Positions 17,862 to 26,479 of a stretch of DNA of 64,000 nucleotides are shown one piece after another. Position numbers and translations under genes: made by a program. The notes under the pieces were generated by a model that was not told where the DNA came from, did no database searches, and was given only the letters and a program-made list of their open reading frames with translations. Position 1 is the stretch's first letter. The number at the start of each line of letters is the position of its first letter. This DNA comes from CALMEH01 sp964548225 (lineage in GTDB: Bacteria; Acidobacteriota; Blastocatellia; Pyrinomonadales; Pyrinomonadaceae): positions 1-64,000 of the forward strand of contig CAZJQP010000015.1 of NCBI GenBank assembly GCA_964548225.1, read 5' to 3'.

Positions 17862-19385
17862 TCATTCAAATCTCCGCCATTCCGATTCGTAATATCTGAC
17901 AAGTGCTTGATTATCAAGCCGATTTACTTCAATTTCTTCGCTCGGCAAAGACGTATCAGTCGAAAATTCAAACATCGAGGCAAATGTTTTTTCGTTAAGA
18001 TATTTCAATTCGATATTTTCTTGCGGTTTGTTTGGAGTTTCAAACGGTTGTAATTTGCAGAGCGCGTAACCCCAAATACCGAAGCTCGGAACAGTCGTAT
18101 TGTAAGGTTTGACGTAAAAACCCGATGCTTCCAGAGTTTTCATAATTGACCAGAATGATTTTCGCGCCATTAACGGCGAAGTCGTTTGAACGACGATTGA
18201 AGCGTCAGGCTTTAGTTTGGCTTTCAGGAGATTGTAAAATCTGGTTGTGTAAAGTTTTCCCAAAGCAAAATTATTCGGGTCAGGAAAATCTATGATGGCG
18301 ATGTCAAAAGGTTCGTTTGCGTTATTATCGAGCCAGATAAAAGCATCGTTATTGACGACGGAAACGCGGCTGTCCTGCATCGAATTTTTGTTTAATTCGC
18401 CAAGTGCCGGAACAGTTTTTGAAACCTGTGTCATCATCGGATCAAGGTCAACGAGCGTGATTGATTCGACCGAACTGTATTTTAAGATTTCACGAACCGC
18501 CAAACCATCGCCGCCGCCGAGAACTAAAATTCTTTTCGGCTGTCCTTCGTGCGCGGCGAACGCCGGATGCACCAACGCTTCGTGATAGCGGTATTCGTCA
18601 AAGGAATTAAATTGCAGGTTTCCGTTGATAAAAAGCGAATAACCGATTTTGCCTTTGGTTACGACAATTCGTTGATAAGGCGACGATTTCGCGTAAATTA
18701 TGTTGTCCACAAATAGCGCATCTTCTGCAAGCGACGTTAGACTGTCGGCTTTGATAAACGCAATAAGCAGAAGAATTACAATGATGAAACCTTTGATTCG
18801 CAAGATATTTACGTCGCGTTTTTTGATTAAATTCTCAAGCAACCACGTTCCCCAAATTCCGACTCCGGCATTTAAAATACCGAAAACAAGCGAAGTTCTA
18901 GTCAAACCTAATTTCGGCACGAGAAAAATCGGAAACAGCAACGAAGCAACTAATGCGCCGATGTAATCCAAAGCAAGCACCCGCGCAATCAGCTTTTTAA
19001 AATCTAATTCATCTTTTAAAATCCGAATGAGAAGCGGAATTTCAAGCCCGACGAGTGCGCCGATAAGAAAAACCAAAGCATAAAGAATAATGCTAAAATA
19101 CGAAACGCCGGCAAAAGTCAGAAAAAGAAGCGGCGCGGAAAAACCTCCGGCAACGGCAACTGCCAATTCGATTTCGACAAAGCGTTTGGCAAGTTCTTTG
19201 TCCAAAAAAACCGAAATCCAAGAGCCAACGCCCATTGCCGAAAGATAAATCCCGATAACAAGCGAGAATTGCGTTATCGAATCGCCGAGAACATATGAAG
19301 AAACCGTCGCGGCAAGCAATTCATAAATCAAACCGCAAGTGGCAATGATGATGACGTTTAGAAATAAAAGAGGTGTGCGATTCAT
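17862..19385 (-). CDS. Membrane-bound spermidine synthase-like protein
   Basis: 507-residue fusion of an N-terminal membrane domain (about 1-220, six or seven helices) and a C-terminal polyamine aminopropyltransferase (Rossmann) domain. The catalytic part shows ILVLGGGDGLAVREILKY (SAM/decarboxylated SAM binding), VTLVDLDPMM and IAIIDFPDPNNFALGKLYT. It would transfer aminopropyl groups from decarboxylated SAM. The SpeD gene at 22238 can supply that substrate. DUF350 and DUF4178 genes lie upstream on the same strand. This set recurs in several phyla and has been linked to polyamine and membrane-stress functions. Confidence 0.9.
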   Translation of the reverse strand: MNRTPLLFLNVIIIATCGLIYELLAATVSSYVLGDSITQFSLVIGIYLSAMGVGSWISVFLDKELAKRFVEIELAVAVAGGFSAPLLFLTFAGVSYFSIILYALVFLIGALVGLEIPLLIRILKDELDFKKLIARVLALDYIGALVASLLFPIFLVPKLGLTRTSLVFGILNAGVGIWGTWLLENLIKKRDVNILRIKGFIIVILLLIAFIKADSLTSLAEDALFVDNIIYAKSSPYQRIVVTKGKIGYSLFINGNLQFNSFDEYRYHEALVHPAFAAHEGQPKRILVLGGGDGLAVREILKYSSVESITLVDLDPMMTQVSKTVPALGELNKNSMQDSRVSVVNNDAFIWLDNNANEPFDIAIIDFPDPNNFALGKLYTTRFYNLLKAKLKPDASIVVQTTSPLMARKSFWSIMKTLEASGFYVKPYNTTVPSFGIWGYALCKLQPFETPNKPQENIELKYLNEKTFASMFEFSTDTSLPSEEIEVNRLDNQALVRYYESEWRRFE

Positions 19386-19387
19386 TT

Positions 19388-19467
19388 TGAATGATGAATG
19401 ATAAATGATGAATGATGAATGTAAAACTTCCTCAATTCATCATTCATCATTCATCATTCGTCATTAA
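19388..19467. repeat. Heptamer inverted repeat (TGATGAA)
   Basis: Tandem TGATGAA heptamers (19388-19420) face complementary TTCATCA heptamers (19435-19467) across a 14-nt loop. The arms are about 33 nt and pair at about 30 positions. It fills the gap between the DUF350 and spermidine synthase-like genes and would form a hairpin in their transcript. Confidence 0.88.
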
Positions 19468-19472
19468 AGAAA

Positions 19473-19733
19473 CTATCCGCCGATTGCCGCACCGATGATT
19501 ATCGAAATGCCAATGATGATTGCGCCAATAATTATTGCCAAAGCCGTGTTTTGATCTTCTTCGATTTCTTTTTTGACCGAAAAAGGCGAAAACCGCACAA
19601 CAATCAAAAAAGCAATGCCGAAAACTATCAACCCCAACAAAACAAAAGCCGATGCCGTCAACAAGACAGATAATAAGTCTTCGAGCTTGACGACAAAGCC
19701 AAGCGGAAGCATTTTAAACATAAGATTCAACAT
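19473..19733 (-). CDS. DUF350 small membrane protein
   Basis: 86-residue protein with two membrane helices (LLSVLLTASAFVLLGLIVF and ALAIIIGAIIIGISIIIGAA) and a short charged loop (KKEIEEDQNTALA). These match DUF350, represented by YjfL in Escherichia coli. The ATG overlaps the stop of the 48-residue gene (TAATG). It is placed within a polyamine/DUF4178 cluster. Confidence 0.87.
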   Translation of the reverse strand: MLNLMFKMLPLGFVVKLEDLLSVLLTASAFVLLGLIVFGIAFLIVVRFSPFSVKKEIEEDQNTALAIIIGAIIIGISIIIGAAIGG

Positions 19734-19879
19734 TATTTTCCTCCACGAAATCCACTATAAAAAAACGGCGTTCCGAGCCGTGAACGGCTTCCCGAATTTG
19801 CCAACTCCCAACCCAAAAACGACGACATTGTATAAAACAATATAACTCCGCCGCCAAAAATTAAAAAAAGTGCCTTCAT
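19733..19879 (-). CDS. Small membrane protein in polyamine cluster (48 aa)
   Basis: 48-residue reading frame, ATG at 19879-19877 and TAA overlapping the DUF350 ATG. It encodes a hydrophobic N-terminal segment (MKALFLIFGGGVILFYTMSS) followed by a polar glycine- and arginine-rich tail ending GFRGGK. The TAATG overlap, the GGAGG at the end that serves as ribosome-binding site for DUF350, and its place within an operon support a real gene. Confidence 0.75.
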   Translation of the reverse strand: MKALFLIFGGGVILFYTMSSFLGWELANSGSRSRLGTPFFYSGFRGGK

Positions 19880-19888
19880 CATAATTTT

Positions 19889-19953
19889 GGTTTCTGGTTT
19901 CCATTTTTCGGTTTCTCGTTTCTAATCAAAAACTAGAAACCTGAAACTGGAAA
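19889..19953. repeat. Heptamer-like inverted repeat (GGTTTCT)
   Basis: GGTTTCT-type heptamers (about 19889-19923) and complementary AGAAACC/GAAACTG heptamers (about 19934-19953) form an imperfect hairpin. The best-paired arms are 19908-19923 and 19935-19950. It lies between the DUF4178 gene and the 48-residue gene. Confidence 0.78.
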
Positions 19954-21864
19954 CTACGAACTTCCTCCCGAAAACATACTTTCGCTCCAACGGCGCGATT
20001 CAAAGGTAAATTTTCTGATTAAACCGAAAATCGGCAAAAGCGCAAGAAGCACAAACGCGCAACAGAAATTTACGCCACGCGAGACGTTTTGCTCGACTTT
20101 GACCGAAATATTTAACGGTTCATTAAATTTTTGCCAAGTTCCGGCAACTTTCAGCGTATATTTTCCCGCCGGAAGTGCCGAAAGTGTTGCGTCCTGCGTT
20201 TGATTTCCTTCCGTCCAAGCACCGTCGCTGTCCGAGCCGGAATAATACTCAATCGGGATGTTAACCGATTCTACTTCTTGACTTTGTTCGTTAATCAAAT
20301 CAATGTCCAAATCAGCGTAGGCATTGCTCACGGGCGCATTTGCCGTGATTCGCACATTTCGCATTCCTTTGAGTTCAAATTGTTTGCTGAAAACCGTCTG
20401 CGGCGTGGTTACGCTTGCCGTCGGTTGTAAAGTTACGGTTTCATTCAAGACCGTGCTGGACGAACTGAACGGAAGCATAAAAATTGCGACGATAAACAGC
20501 AGAGCGAGCATCGCAAAACCGTATTTGATATAAAATCCGCCCGTAAAAGGCTGATTCGGCGCGACCGACCAAGGTTTCGGTAAATCACTGACGTTAAACG
20601 CTTTTTCAATTTCCGCGTTCGTCATATAAACGCCCGCCGACCAATTCATTTCGTTATTCGTTATTTCCTGTGAAAGCATCAAAGGCGCGTTGACAAAATC
20701 AATTGCCCGCACGGTTTCGCCTTGTTCAACACGCCAGTAAAATTCGCCCTGCACGAATTCGACTGTCGCCGGAGCGTCTTGGAAAATACGGAAATTTTTC
20801 CCGTTAAATGAAATATTTGTGCCAACGCTGACAACGTCAGCAGGATTTACAGGTTCAACAAAATTCCAATGGTTATCCGAATGAACAAGCCAACGGAAAC
20901 CGATCATCGGATTATAAAGCAAATATTCGTGCCAGAAATATTTGATGCCTTCAATCGTAACGCTTCGCACGACCGCACCGATGATTTTAAATTTTGTGTC
21001 GTCTTTAAAAGTTCCTTCCGCCCCAATCGGCAAAACAAATTGTGGTGCGTCCGGCTTCGGTGCAAGCGATTTAAGCCACGAAAGATTGCCTTTATTAACA
21101 TCCAGAAGCGAATTGCAATACGGACAAGTTACACGCTCGGCTTTGTCGGGCGCGGTCAAAGTTAAAGCTCCGCCACAATTCGGGCAACCCATTCCTTTCG
21201 CCGCAACTTTTTGTGCTTCACGAGTTACAGGTTTTGCGTCGGCAAGACCGATTTCGGCAAGCGTAACCTTCTGTCCGACAAAAACCCAAGGCGGATTCAT
21301 TGAATAATCAATTGTTCCGAAAGCATTTCCCGTGCCGGACAAATCAGCATAATTGCTTTGTTCGTTCGGCTCTAATTTGTAGGGAATTTCACCGTTTGCC
21401 GCAACGGAAGTCGCCGTTCCTTTTTCCGTAACCATCAAAGGTGTTGAATTTGGAATCTGCGACAAACTTTCGCCTAATTGCAATGTTTCAAATGCCGGAA
21501 GTTGTGCGTCTTGCGGTAAAGGCTGATAAAAAGTCAGATAAAAATTGCCTTGTGCTTCGGCGAGCCAGCCAACCCAACCGTTTGAAAAAGTTGCATACCA
21601 TTCATCCCAAACGCCGCCGAGTTCGTGGCGCAATTGTGCGCGTCCCGTAAGCTGAAACCGCTGGTCTTTGAACATTCCTTTCAGTCCAATTTTCAAAGGC
21701 GATTGCGAATCAACAATCTCGGCAACTCTGCCCAAATCTTCCAAACCTCTGTCGGTTCGCGCCACCGCCGAACGGCAAAACGGACAAATAAGCACAATCG
21801 TCGAGCCTTTTTGAAACTCGATAGGCGCGGCACAAGACGGACAATTCGCTTTTAAGACGCTCAA
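19954..21864 (-). CDS. DUF4178 protein with zinc ribbons and C-terminal helices
   Basis: 636-residue protein. The N-terminal zinc ribbon CPSC...CPFC (about 8-31) is followed by a first DUF4178-like domain (FKDQRFQLTGRAQLRHELGG, DEWYATFSNGWVGWLAEAQG), a second zinc ribbon CPNC...CPYC (about 226-249) and a second DUF4178-like domain. Two hydrophobic segments (FAMLALLFIVAIFMLPF and VNFCCAFVLLALLPIFGLI) enclose an extracytoplasmic beta-sandwich. Its start overlaps speD by 4 bp (ATGA). The family is tied to polyamine/DUF350 neighbourhoods. The molecular role is unknown. Confidence 0.88.
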   Translation of the reverse strand: MSVLKANCPSCAAPIEFQKGSTIVLICPFCRSAVARTDRGLEDLGRVAEIVDSQSPLKIGLKGMFKDQRFQLTGRAQLRHELGGVWDEWYATFSNGWVGWLAEAQGNFYLTFYQPLPQDAQLPAFETLQLGESLSQIPNSTPLMVTEKGTATSVAANGEIPYKLEPNEQSNYADLSGTGNAFGTIDYSMNPPWVFVGQKVTLAEIGLADAKPVTREAQKVAAKGMGCPNCGGALTLTAPDKAERVTCPYCNSLLDVNKGNLSWLKSLAPKPDAPQFVLPIGAEGTFKDDTKFKIIGAVVRSVTIEGIKYFWHEYLLYNPMIGFRWLVHSDNHWNFVEPVNPADVVSVGTNISFNGKNFRIFQDAPATVEFVQGEFYWRVEQGETVRAIDFVNAPLMLSQEITNNEMNWSAGVYMTNAEIEKAFNVSDLPKPWSVAPNQPFTGGFYIKYGFAMLALLFIVAIFMLPFSSSSTVLNETVTLQPTASVTTPQTVFSKQFELKGMRNVRITANAPVSNAYADLDIDLINEQSQEVESVNIPIEYYSGSDSDGAWTEGNQTQDATLSALPAGKYTLKVAGTWQKFNEPLNISVKVEQNVSRGVNFCCAFVLLALLPIFGLIRKFTFESRRWSESMFSGGSS

Positions 21865-22238
21865 ATTTTACCTCCAACAGTTTGCGATTGCGGATTTTCA
21901 CCGCGTTCAATTTTTGTAATTTTTACTTGATTTGCGCCAAGCATTTCGATTAGATTTGCTTCCCAATTCCATTCGGGGCGCGATTTACAGCAATAAAGGT
22001 TAAAAGTCGCTGTTTGAAATTCGGGGTAAGTGTGGCAGGCAAGATGCGATTCAGTGAGCATCGTCAACCCCGTAACGCCGCCTTCGCCGCCGAATTTGTG
22101 CCAATGTGCTTCACCAACGGATTTCAAACCTAAATCTGCGATAATCCGCGCAAAAACTGTCTGTAATGCAGAAACATCGCGGAGCGTTTCTCCATCACAT
22201 TCAAAGGCTTCTATTAACCACTCAGTTCCGACTATCAT
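21861..22238 (-). CDS. speD: S-adenosylmethionine decarboxylase proenzyme
   Basis: 125-residue pyruvoyl-dependent SAM decarboxylase of the short bacterial/archaeal class. Self-cleavage would occur before the serine in LTESHLACHTYPE, and the second conserved cysteine is in LYCCKSRPEW. It makes decarboxylated SAM, the aminopropyl donor for the SpeE-like enzyme four genes downstream. It is first in an operon that continues with DUF4178, a small protein, DUF350 and SpeE-like. Confidence 0.93.
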   Translation of the reverse strand: MIVGTEWLIEAFECDGETLRDVSALQTVFARIIADLGLKSVGEAHWHKFGGEGGVTGLTMLTESHLACHTYPEFQTATFNLYCCKSRPEWNWEANLIEMLGANQVKITKIERGENPQSQTVGGKI

Positions 22239-22326
22239 TTTGGGAAAACCTAAAATCCTTTACGTCTTTAATTTAGAAAAGTTTTGAACTTTGAAAAACG
22301 CAATGCGTTAAACTCAAAAGTGAAGT

Positions 22327-23274
22327 ATGTTGATGAAAAATATAGCTAAATTTTTTGCATTTGTCATTTCGACAAGCGTGTTTTCGGCGTGTTCGGTTAT
22401 TTTTCCGAGCAATGAGCAGTTTAAAAACCCGAATGAGCAGTTTTCAAAAGACTGGGAGAAACCGTCGGTTGTCGGAAGAATCGAATCTGACGAAATCACG
22501 GAAAGCAGCGGAATTGCCGTTTCGCGCTGTAATGAAAACGTGCTTTGGACCCATAACGATTCGGGAGACAAAGCCTACATTTTCGCGCTCAACGAAAAAG
22601 GTGAAAAGCTTGGGACGTGGAAAGTTTCGGGGGCGGAAAATTTCGATTGGGAAGACATTGCCACACGCAAAGAAAAATCCGGCGAGTGTTTTCTATACAT
22701 CGCTGACATTGGCAATAACAAGCGCACACGCGGCGAAATGACGATTTACCGTGTCAAAGAGCCGAAAGTTTCAGCGGAAAATAAATCTTCGAGCAAGAAA
22801 AATCCTTCGACAACCGAGTCGGCAGAAGCAATAAAATTTGAATATCCCGAAATGCGCCACGACGCTGAAACTTTGATGATTCATCCAGAAACAGGCGATA
22901 TTTACATCATTTCAAAACGCTTGAGCGGCGCGGCGGCAGTTTATAAATTAAAAGCCGACTACGAAAAAGAAAAAACAAACCTGCTCGAAAAAGTCGCCGA
23001 TTTTGAAGTTCCTGCCGTGCCAAACGGCTTTTTCACCGGCGGCGACATTTCGCCCGACGGCAAACACGCTATCATCTGCGATTATTTTGCTGCTTACGAA
23101 ATTGATTTACCCGAAAAAGCCAAAAATTTCGACGAAATCTGGAAACAAAAACCCGAACTGATTGAACTCGGCAAACGCGACATCGGCGAAGCCGTCGGAT
23201 ATTCAACCGACGGCAAATCAATTTTTGCCACGAGCGAACGCGACAATGGGCTTATTCAAGTAAAACGCAAATAG
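22327..23274 (+). CDS. Predicted lipoprotein, propeller-like
   Basis: 315-residue protein with a lipoprotein signal (KNIAKFFAFVISTSVFSACS; lipobox FSAC). The body has propeller-type blocks (SSGIAVSRCNENVLWTHNDSGD, FDWEDIATRKE, MRHDAETLMIHPETGDIYIISKR, GGDISPDGKHAIICDY) found in a widespread uncharacterised secreted family. ATG at 22327 was used; an ATG two codons in is equally possible. No function is known. Confidence 0.8.
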   Translation: MLMKNIAKFFAFVISTSVFSACSVIFPSNEQFKNPNEQFSKDWEKPSVVGRIESDEITESSGIAVSRCNENVLWTHNDSGDKAYIFALNEKGEKLGTWKVSGAENFDWEDIATRKEKSGECFLYIADIGNNKRTRGEMTIYRVKEPKVSAENKSSSKKNPSTTESAEAIKFEYPEMRHDAETLMIHPETGDIYIISKRLSGAAAVYKLKADYEKEKTNLLEKVADFEVPAVPNGFFTGGDISPDGKHAIICDYFAAYEIDLPEKAKNFDEIWKQKPELIELGKRDIGEAVGYSTDGKSIFATSERDNGLIQVKRK

Positions 23275-23351
23275 TTCAGAGTTACGCATTTATGTGTGCT
23301 AAATCGTCGCGTTTCGCTGATGATTTCACGGCTGAAGCGGTAACTCTGAAC
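23274..23351. repeat. 78-bp element with 12-bp terminal inverted repeats
   Basis: Perfect 12-bp inverted repeats GTTCAGAGTTAC (23274-23285) and GTAACTCTGAAC (23340-23351) bound a 54-bp GC-richer centre. The element begins at the last base of the lipoprotein stop codon and ends shortly before the dienelactone-hydrolase gene. It could be a small non-autonomous mobile unit or a large terminator hairpin. Confidence 0.65.
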
Positions 23352-23383
23352 TTTTGACAAAATTTGTTTATAATCGAAATATT

Positions 23384-24049
23384 ATGAATACTGAAACTTT
23401 AAATTTCGACACCGCAAACGGCGCAACGACTGCTTACGTTGCAATTCCCGAAAACGCAAACGGCAAAGCCGTGATTTTGATTCAAGAATGGTGGGGCTTG
23501 AACGAAAATATCAAAAATGTCGCTCGCCGCTATGCCGATGAAGGGTTTACGGCAATCGCGCCTGACCTTTATCGTGGAAAAATTGCCGCAAACCCGCAAG
23601 AAGCCGGCGCAATGATGCAGGCTTTGCAGCTTGAAGACGGTTTGGACACAATAAAAAACACTATCGAAACCGCAAGTGAAAAATACGGATTCGCGCATTT
23701 CGGCATTTCCGGCTTTTGTATGGGCGGAACTTATGCACTCCGCGCCGCTTGTGTTTTAGAAGGGTTGAGCGCGTCTGCGCCATTTTACGGAGATGTGCCA
23801 GAAGAAGAAGTTTTGAAAAACCTTTCAACGCCGACAATCTTTATTTCCGCCACGCAAGACCAATGGATTAATGCCGAAAAGGTTGGATATTTGGAAGAAA
23901 TGACTGAAAAATACGAACTTCCCGTAACGTCCGTCAAATACGAAGCCGACCACGCATTTTTCAACGACACGCGCCCCGAAGTTTATAACGCCGAAGCCGC
24001 AAACGACGCTTGGGCTTTAGTTACAGGATTTTTTAACGATAAACTTTAA
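23384..24049 (+). CDS. Dienelactone hydrolase family protein
   Basis: 221-residue alpha/beta hydrolase. Catalytic residues are visible: the nucleophile cysteine in GISGFCMGGTYALR, aspartate in SATQDQWINAEK and histidine in YEADHAFFNDTRPE. The family hydrolyses lactones or esters; the exact substrate is unknown. ATG at 23384 (MNTETLNFDTANG) was chosen over an earlier in-frame start because it fits the family N-terminus. Confidence 0.92.
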   Translation: MNTETLNFDTANGATTAYVAIPENANGKAVILIQEWWGLNENIKNVARRYADEGFTAIAPDLYRGKIAANPQEAGAMMQALQLEDGLDTIKNTIETASEKYGFAHFGISGFCMGGTYALRAACVLEGLSASAPFYGDVPEEEVLKNLSTPTIFISATQDQWINAEKVGYLEEMTEKYELPVTSVKYEADHAFFNDTRPEVYNAEAANDAWALVTGFFNDKL

Positions 24050-24056
24050 GAATGGT

Positions 24057-24103
24057 AAATAGGTAATAGGTAGTAGGCAAAACCTATTACCTATTACCTA
24101 TTT
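24057..24103. repeat. Heptamer inverted repeat (TAGGTAA), 21-nt arms
   Basis: Arms 24057-24077 (TAGGTAATAGG-type heptamers) and 24083-24103 pair over 21 bp with one mismatch around a 5-nt loop. It lies between convergent genes and supplies the last codons and the stop of the SRPBCC gene, so it probably acts as a shared terminator hairpin. Confidence 0.9.
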
Positions 24104-24545
24104 CCGCAACTCGTTTTAATTCTGCATTGCGCCGCGAAACCAATTTACGCAGATGATTTTCGAGCAAAAACGTATCAACAATTTTGCCCAAAATCCAAAA
24201 AGGTGAAGTCCATTCGAGAGTATCAATCATTAAAGTTCCGCCATTTTTTTCGATAAACTCGTGTTTGTGTTTGAACGATTTGAAATTGCCTTCCGTCATT
24301 TCATCGGTAAAAAATCGCGGACTTTCAAATTCGGTAACTTTTACGGTCAGACGTTGCCGAATGCCGAAATGTTTTCCTTCAAAAGTAACTGTTTCGCCGA
24401 GCTTGATTTTGCCGTGAGTTTTTCCCGCGATTGCCTTTTCGCCGGTTTGCCGCGTCGTTTGAACGTGCAAACTAATGTCGCGCACCAAATCGAAACAAAC
24501 TTCCGGTGGCGCGGCAATTTCTGTTTCAATAATCAAAATCGGCAT
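24087..24545 (-). CDS. SRPBCC (START-like) family protein
   Basis: 152-residue polyketide-cyclase/START-like lipid- or ligand-binding fold. It begins with the typical first strand and helix (ILIIETEIAAPPEVCFDLVRDI), has central strands EGKHFGIRQRLTVKVTEFE, and ends with the long C-terminal helix (FLLENHLRKLVSRRNAELKRV). The last residues (EIGNR) are encoded by the heptamer hairpin. It is adjacent to the desaturase gene on the same strand. The ligand is unknown. Confidence 0.85.
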   Translation of the reverse strand: MPILIIETEIAAPPEVCFDLVRDISLHVQTTRQTGEKAIAGKTHGKIKLGETVTFEGKHFGIRQRLTVKVTEFESPRFFTDEMTEGNFKSFKHKHEFIEKNGGTLMIDTLEWTSPFWILGKIVDTFLLENHLRKLVSRRNAELKRVAEIGNR

Positions 24546-24550
24546 AATCT

Positions 24551-25417
24551 TTAAATACTTTCCGTTACAGGTTTTAATTCGTTCGGCAGCTGTTTTTCTT
24601 CATACACGCGGACGTTTTTTGCCCAGCCGATTTTCTCGAAAAGGCGAATTGTCAGCCAATTTAGATCGAATTCATACTATTTCAAACCGTGTCTGGCTGA
24701 AGTCGGTGCGGCGTGATGATTATTGTGCCAACCTTCCCCGAAAGTCAAAAGCGCGATTGCCCATTGATTGGTCGAATCGTCTTTTGTTTCAAACCGCCGC
24801 GAACCAAAAAAATGCGTTGCCGAATTAACCAACCAAGTGGAATGCCAACCGAAAACAACACGCACAAAAACGCCCCATAAAATCATTGACCAACCGCCGA
24901 CGGCAAACAGAATAATTCCCGAAACAATCAAAGGCAAATAATAAAACCGCGCAAAAGCGACGTGAAATTTATCTTTCATCAAATCGGGAACATATTTTTG
25001 CAAAATGTCTGGATCGTGATCTTGGGCTTTTCCGCGCACAATCCAACCAATGTGCGCCCACCAAAAACCCGGGCGTGTCGAATGCGGATCACCTTCTTCC
25101 TCAACAAATTGATGATGAATTCGATGCGTCGCCACCCATTTCGGCGCATCATCCTGAATCGCCATCGCACCGAAAACGGTCAAAACATATTCCAGCCATT
25201 TCGGTGCTTTAAAACTCCGATGTGTCAAAAGCCGATGATAACCAAGTCCAACCCCAAGACTGCCAACAACCCAATTTCCAATGAGCATCACTACCAAATT
25301 TTCCCAACTAAAAAAGAAAAAAGCCATCACCGTAAAAAGATGAAAACTCGTAATAATGGTGAAATTTTTCCAATTAATTTTCTCGTGAGGCTTCTCGATA
25401 CCGATAAAATTTTGCAT
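24551..25417 (-). pseudogene. Acyl-CoA/fatty-acid desaturase with in-frame TAG
   Basis: Membrane di-iron desaturase (stearoyl-CoA desaturase/Ole1 type). The three histidine boxes are intact: HRLLTHRS, HRIHH and HNNHHAAP, with hydrophobic helices around them. An amber codon at 24677-24679 falls just after SARHGLK. The same frame then continues as YEFDLNWLTIRLFEKIGWAK and on to a TAA at 24551, which is the expected C-terminal tail of the family, where tryptophan (TGG) is normal. So one G-to-A change splits the gene. If translation stops there, a 246-residue enzyme with all histidine boxes remains and may still work. Confidence 0.85.
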
Positions 25418-25740
25418 TTAATATAAATTCTAACTTGTTAAAATAAGACAATTTAAGAATATCAGATTGTCAGAATAAAAAACGTAAGAGTTTTGTAATT
25501 CCGTTTAGGATTGTTTGTATTTTAGGTTAACCATTTAGGTAATCAAGGCACGATTTTGTCTGCAACGGTATTTGATGGATTTTAGGCGAATGAAATAAGT
25601 GTTGTAATATCAATTGTTTAACATATTTTGTCTGAAGTGGCACAGCAGTTGCTCTAAGGTAAAAACGACATCTCTGCCCCAATGCTCGGACGTAAAAAAT
25701 CGGGCAAGTCAAACAAACTTTCGATATTAGGAGAAATAAA
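25418..25740. other. Intergenic region before Asn-rich secreted protein
   Basis: 323 bp between divergent genes. It should hold two promoters. An AGGAG ribosome-binding site lies 8 bp before the ATG at 25741. No gene or repeat was seen. Confidence 0.5.
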
Positions 25741-26301
25741 ATGAATCGTATTAAAAATTTAGCAGCAGTTTTCGCTTTTTCTTTGTTAATTTTGGCTCTT
25801 CCCGTAATAGCTTCCGCGCAATGGCGCAACAATGACCGTGATAATGATAATTACGGAAACAATCGTAACAACCGCAATTTGAAATCAACCGTTAAGAATC
25901 TAAAAAATCGGGCGAAAAAATTTGAAAGAACTCTCGACCGTGCAGTGGGTAATAACGACCGCCGTAACGACCGTTATGATGATCGCATTACCGATTTAGC
26001 CGAAGATTTTTATGAAGCGGCTGATGAACTCGATGACAGCTATGACAATCGCCGCGATTATAACAACAGTTCCGACGAAGTTCGGCGCGTTCTTCAACTC
26101 GGTTCACAACTTGACCGCGCAATTTCACGCGCTCGTTTGAACTATAATGTGCAAAACGAATGGAATCAAATTCGTCAAGATTTGCGTGTTCTAGCCGATG
26201 CTTACAATTACAATTACAACAATCGTAATAACCGCAATAATCGCCGCGACAATCGCAATGATAATTGGCAAAACTTTGTTCCCTTTCAGCTTCCTTTCTA
26301 A
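25741..26301 (+). CDS. Secreted Asn/Arg/Asp-rich protein
   Basis: 186-residue protein with a clear signal peptide (MNRIKNLAAVFAFSLLILALPVIASA, cleavage near SAQ). The mature part is rich in N, R, D and Y, with low-complexity ends (WRNNDRDNDNYGNNRNNRN; YNYNYNNRNNRNNRRDNRND) around a helical middle (about 45-150) carrying repeated hydrophobic heptads. No family recognised; resembles small periplasmic proteins of this lineage. It has a good ribosome-binding site. Confidence 0.8.
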   Translation: MNRIKNLAAVFAFSLLILALPVIASAQWRNNDRDNDNYGNNRNNRNLKSTVKNLKNRAKKFERTLDRAVGNNDRRNDRYDDRITDLAEDFYEAADELDDSYDNRRDYNNSSDEVRRVLQLGSQLDRAISRARLNYNVQNEWNQIRQDLRVLADAYNYNYNNRNNRNNRRDNRNDNWQNFVPFQLPF

Positions 26302-26413
26302 AACTGTCAGAACAGAGAGTGGCAACAACTTGATTTGATATTTTGGCTTAAACAGGTTGCTACCGCTTTCTATTCCGACTTTTTTAATTCCAGTCCAGAC
26401 CTCATAAATCCCG

Positions 26414-26446
26414 AAAGCCTGAGTTTTTTTAAGCTCAGGCTTTTTT
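26414..26446 (+). terminator. Rho-independent terminator
   Basis: Perfect 10-bp stem (AAAGCCTGAG at 26414-26423, CTCAGGCTTT at 26434-26443) with a 10-nt loop and a following T run on the plus strand. It ends the transcript of the Asn-rich protein and lies 34 bp before rsmI. Confidence 0.88.
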
Positions 26447-26479
26447 ACTTTTGTTATTCTTCCGTTGTAATTTGTTTCT

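Noticed and set aside
23355..23374. Sigma-70 promoter TTGACA/TATAAT before the dienelactone hydrolase
   Set aside because: The two boxes are only 9 bp apart, far from the usual 17.
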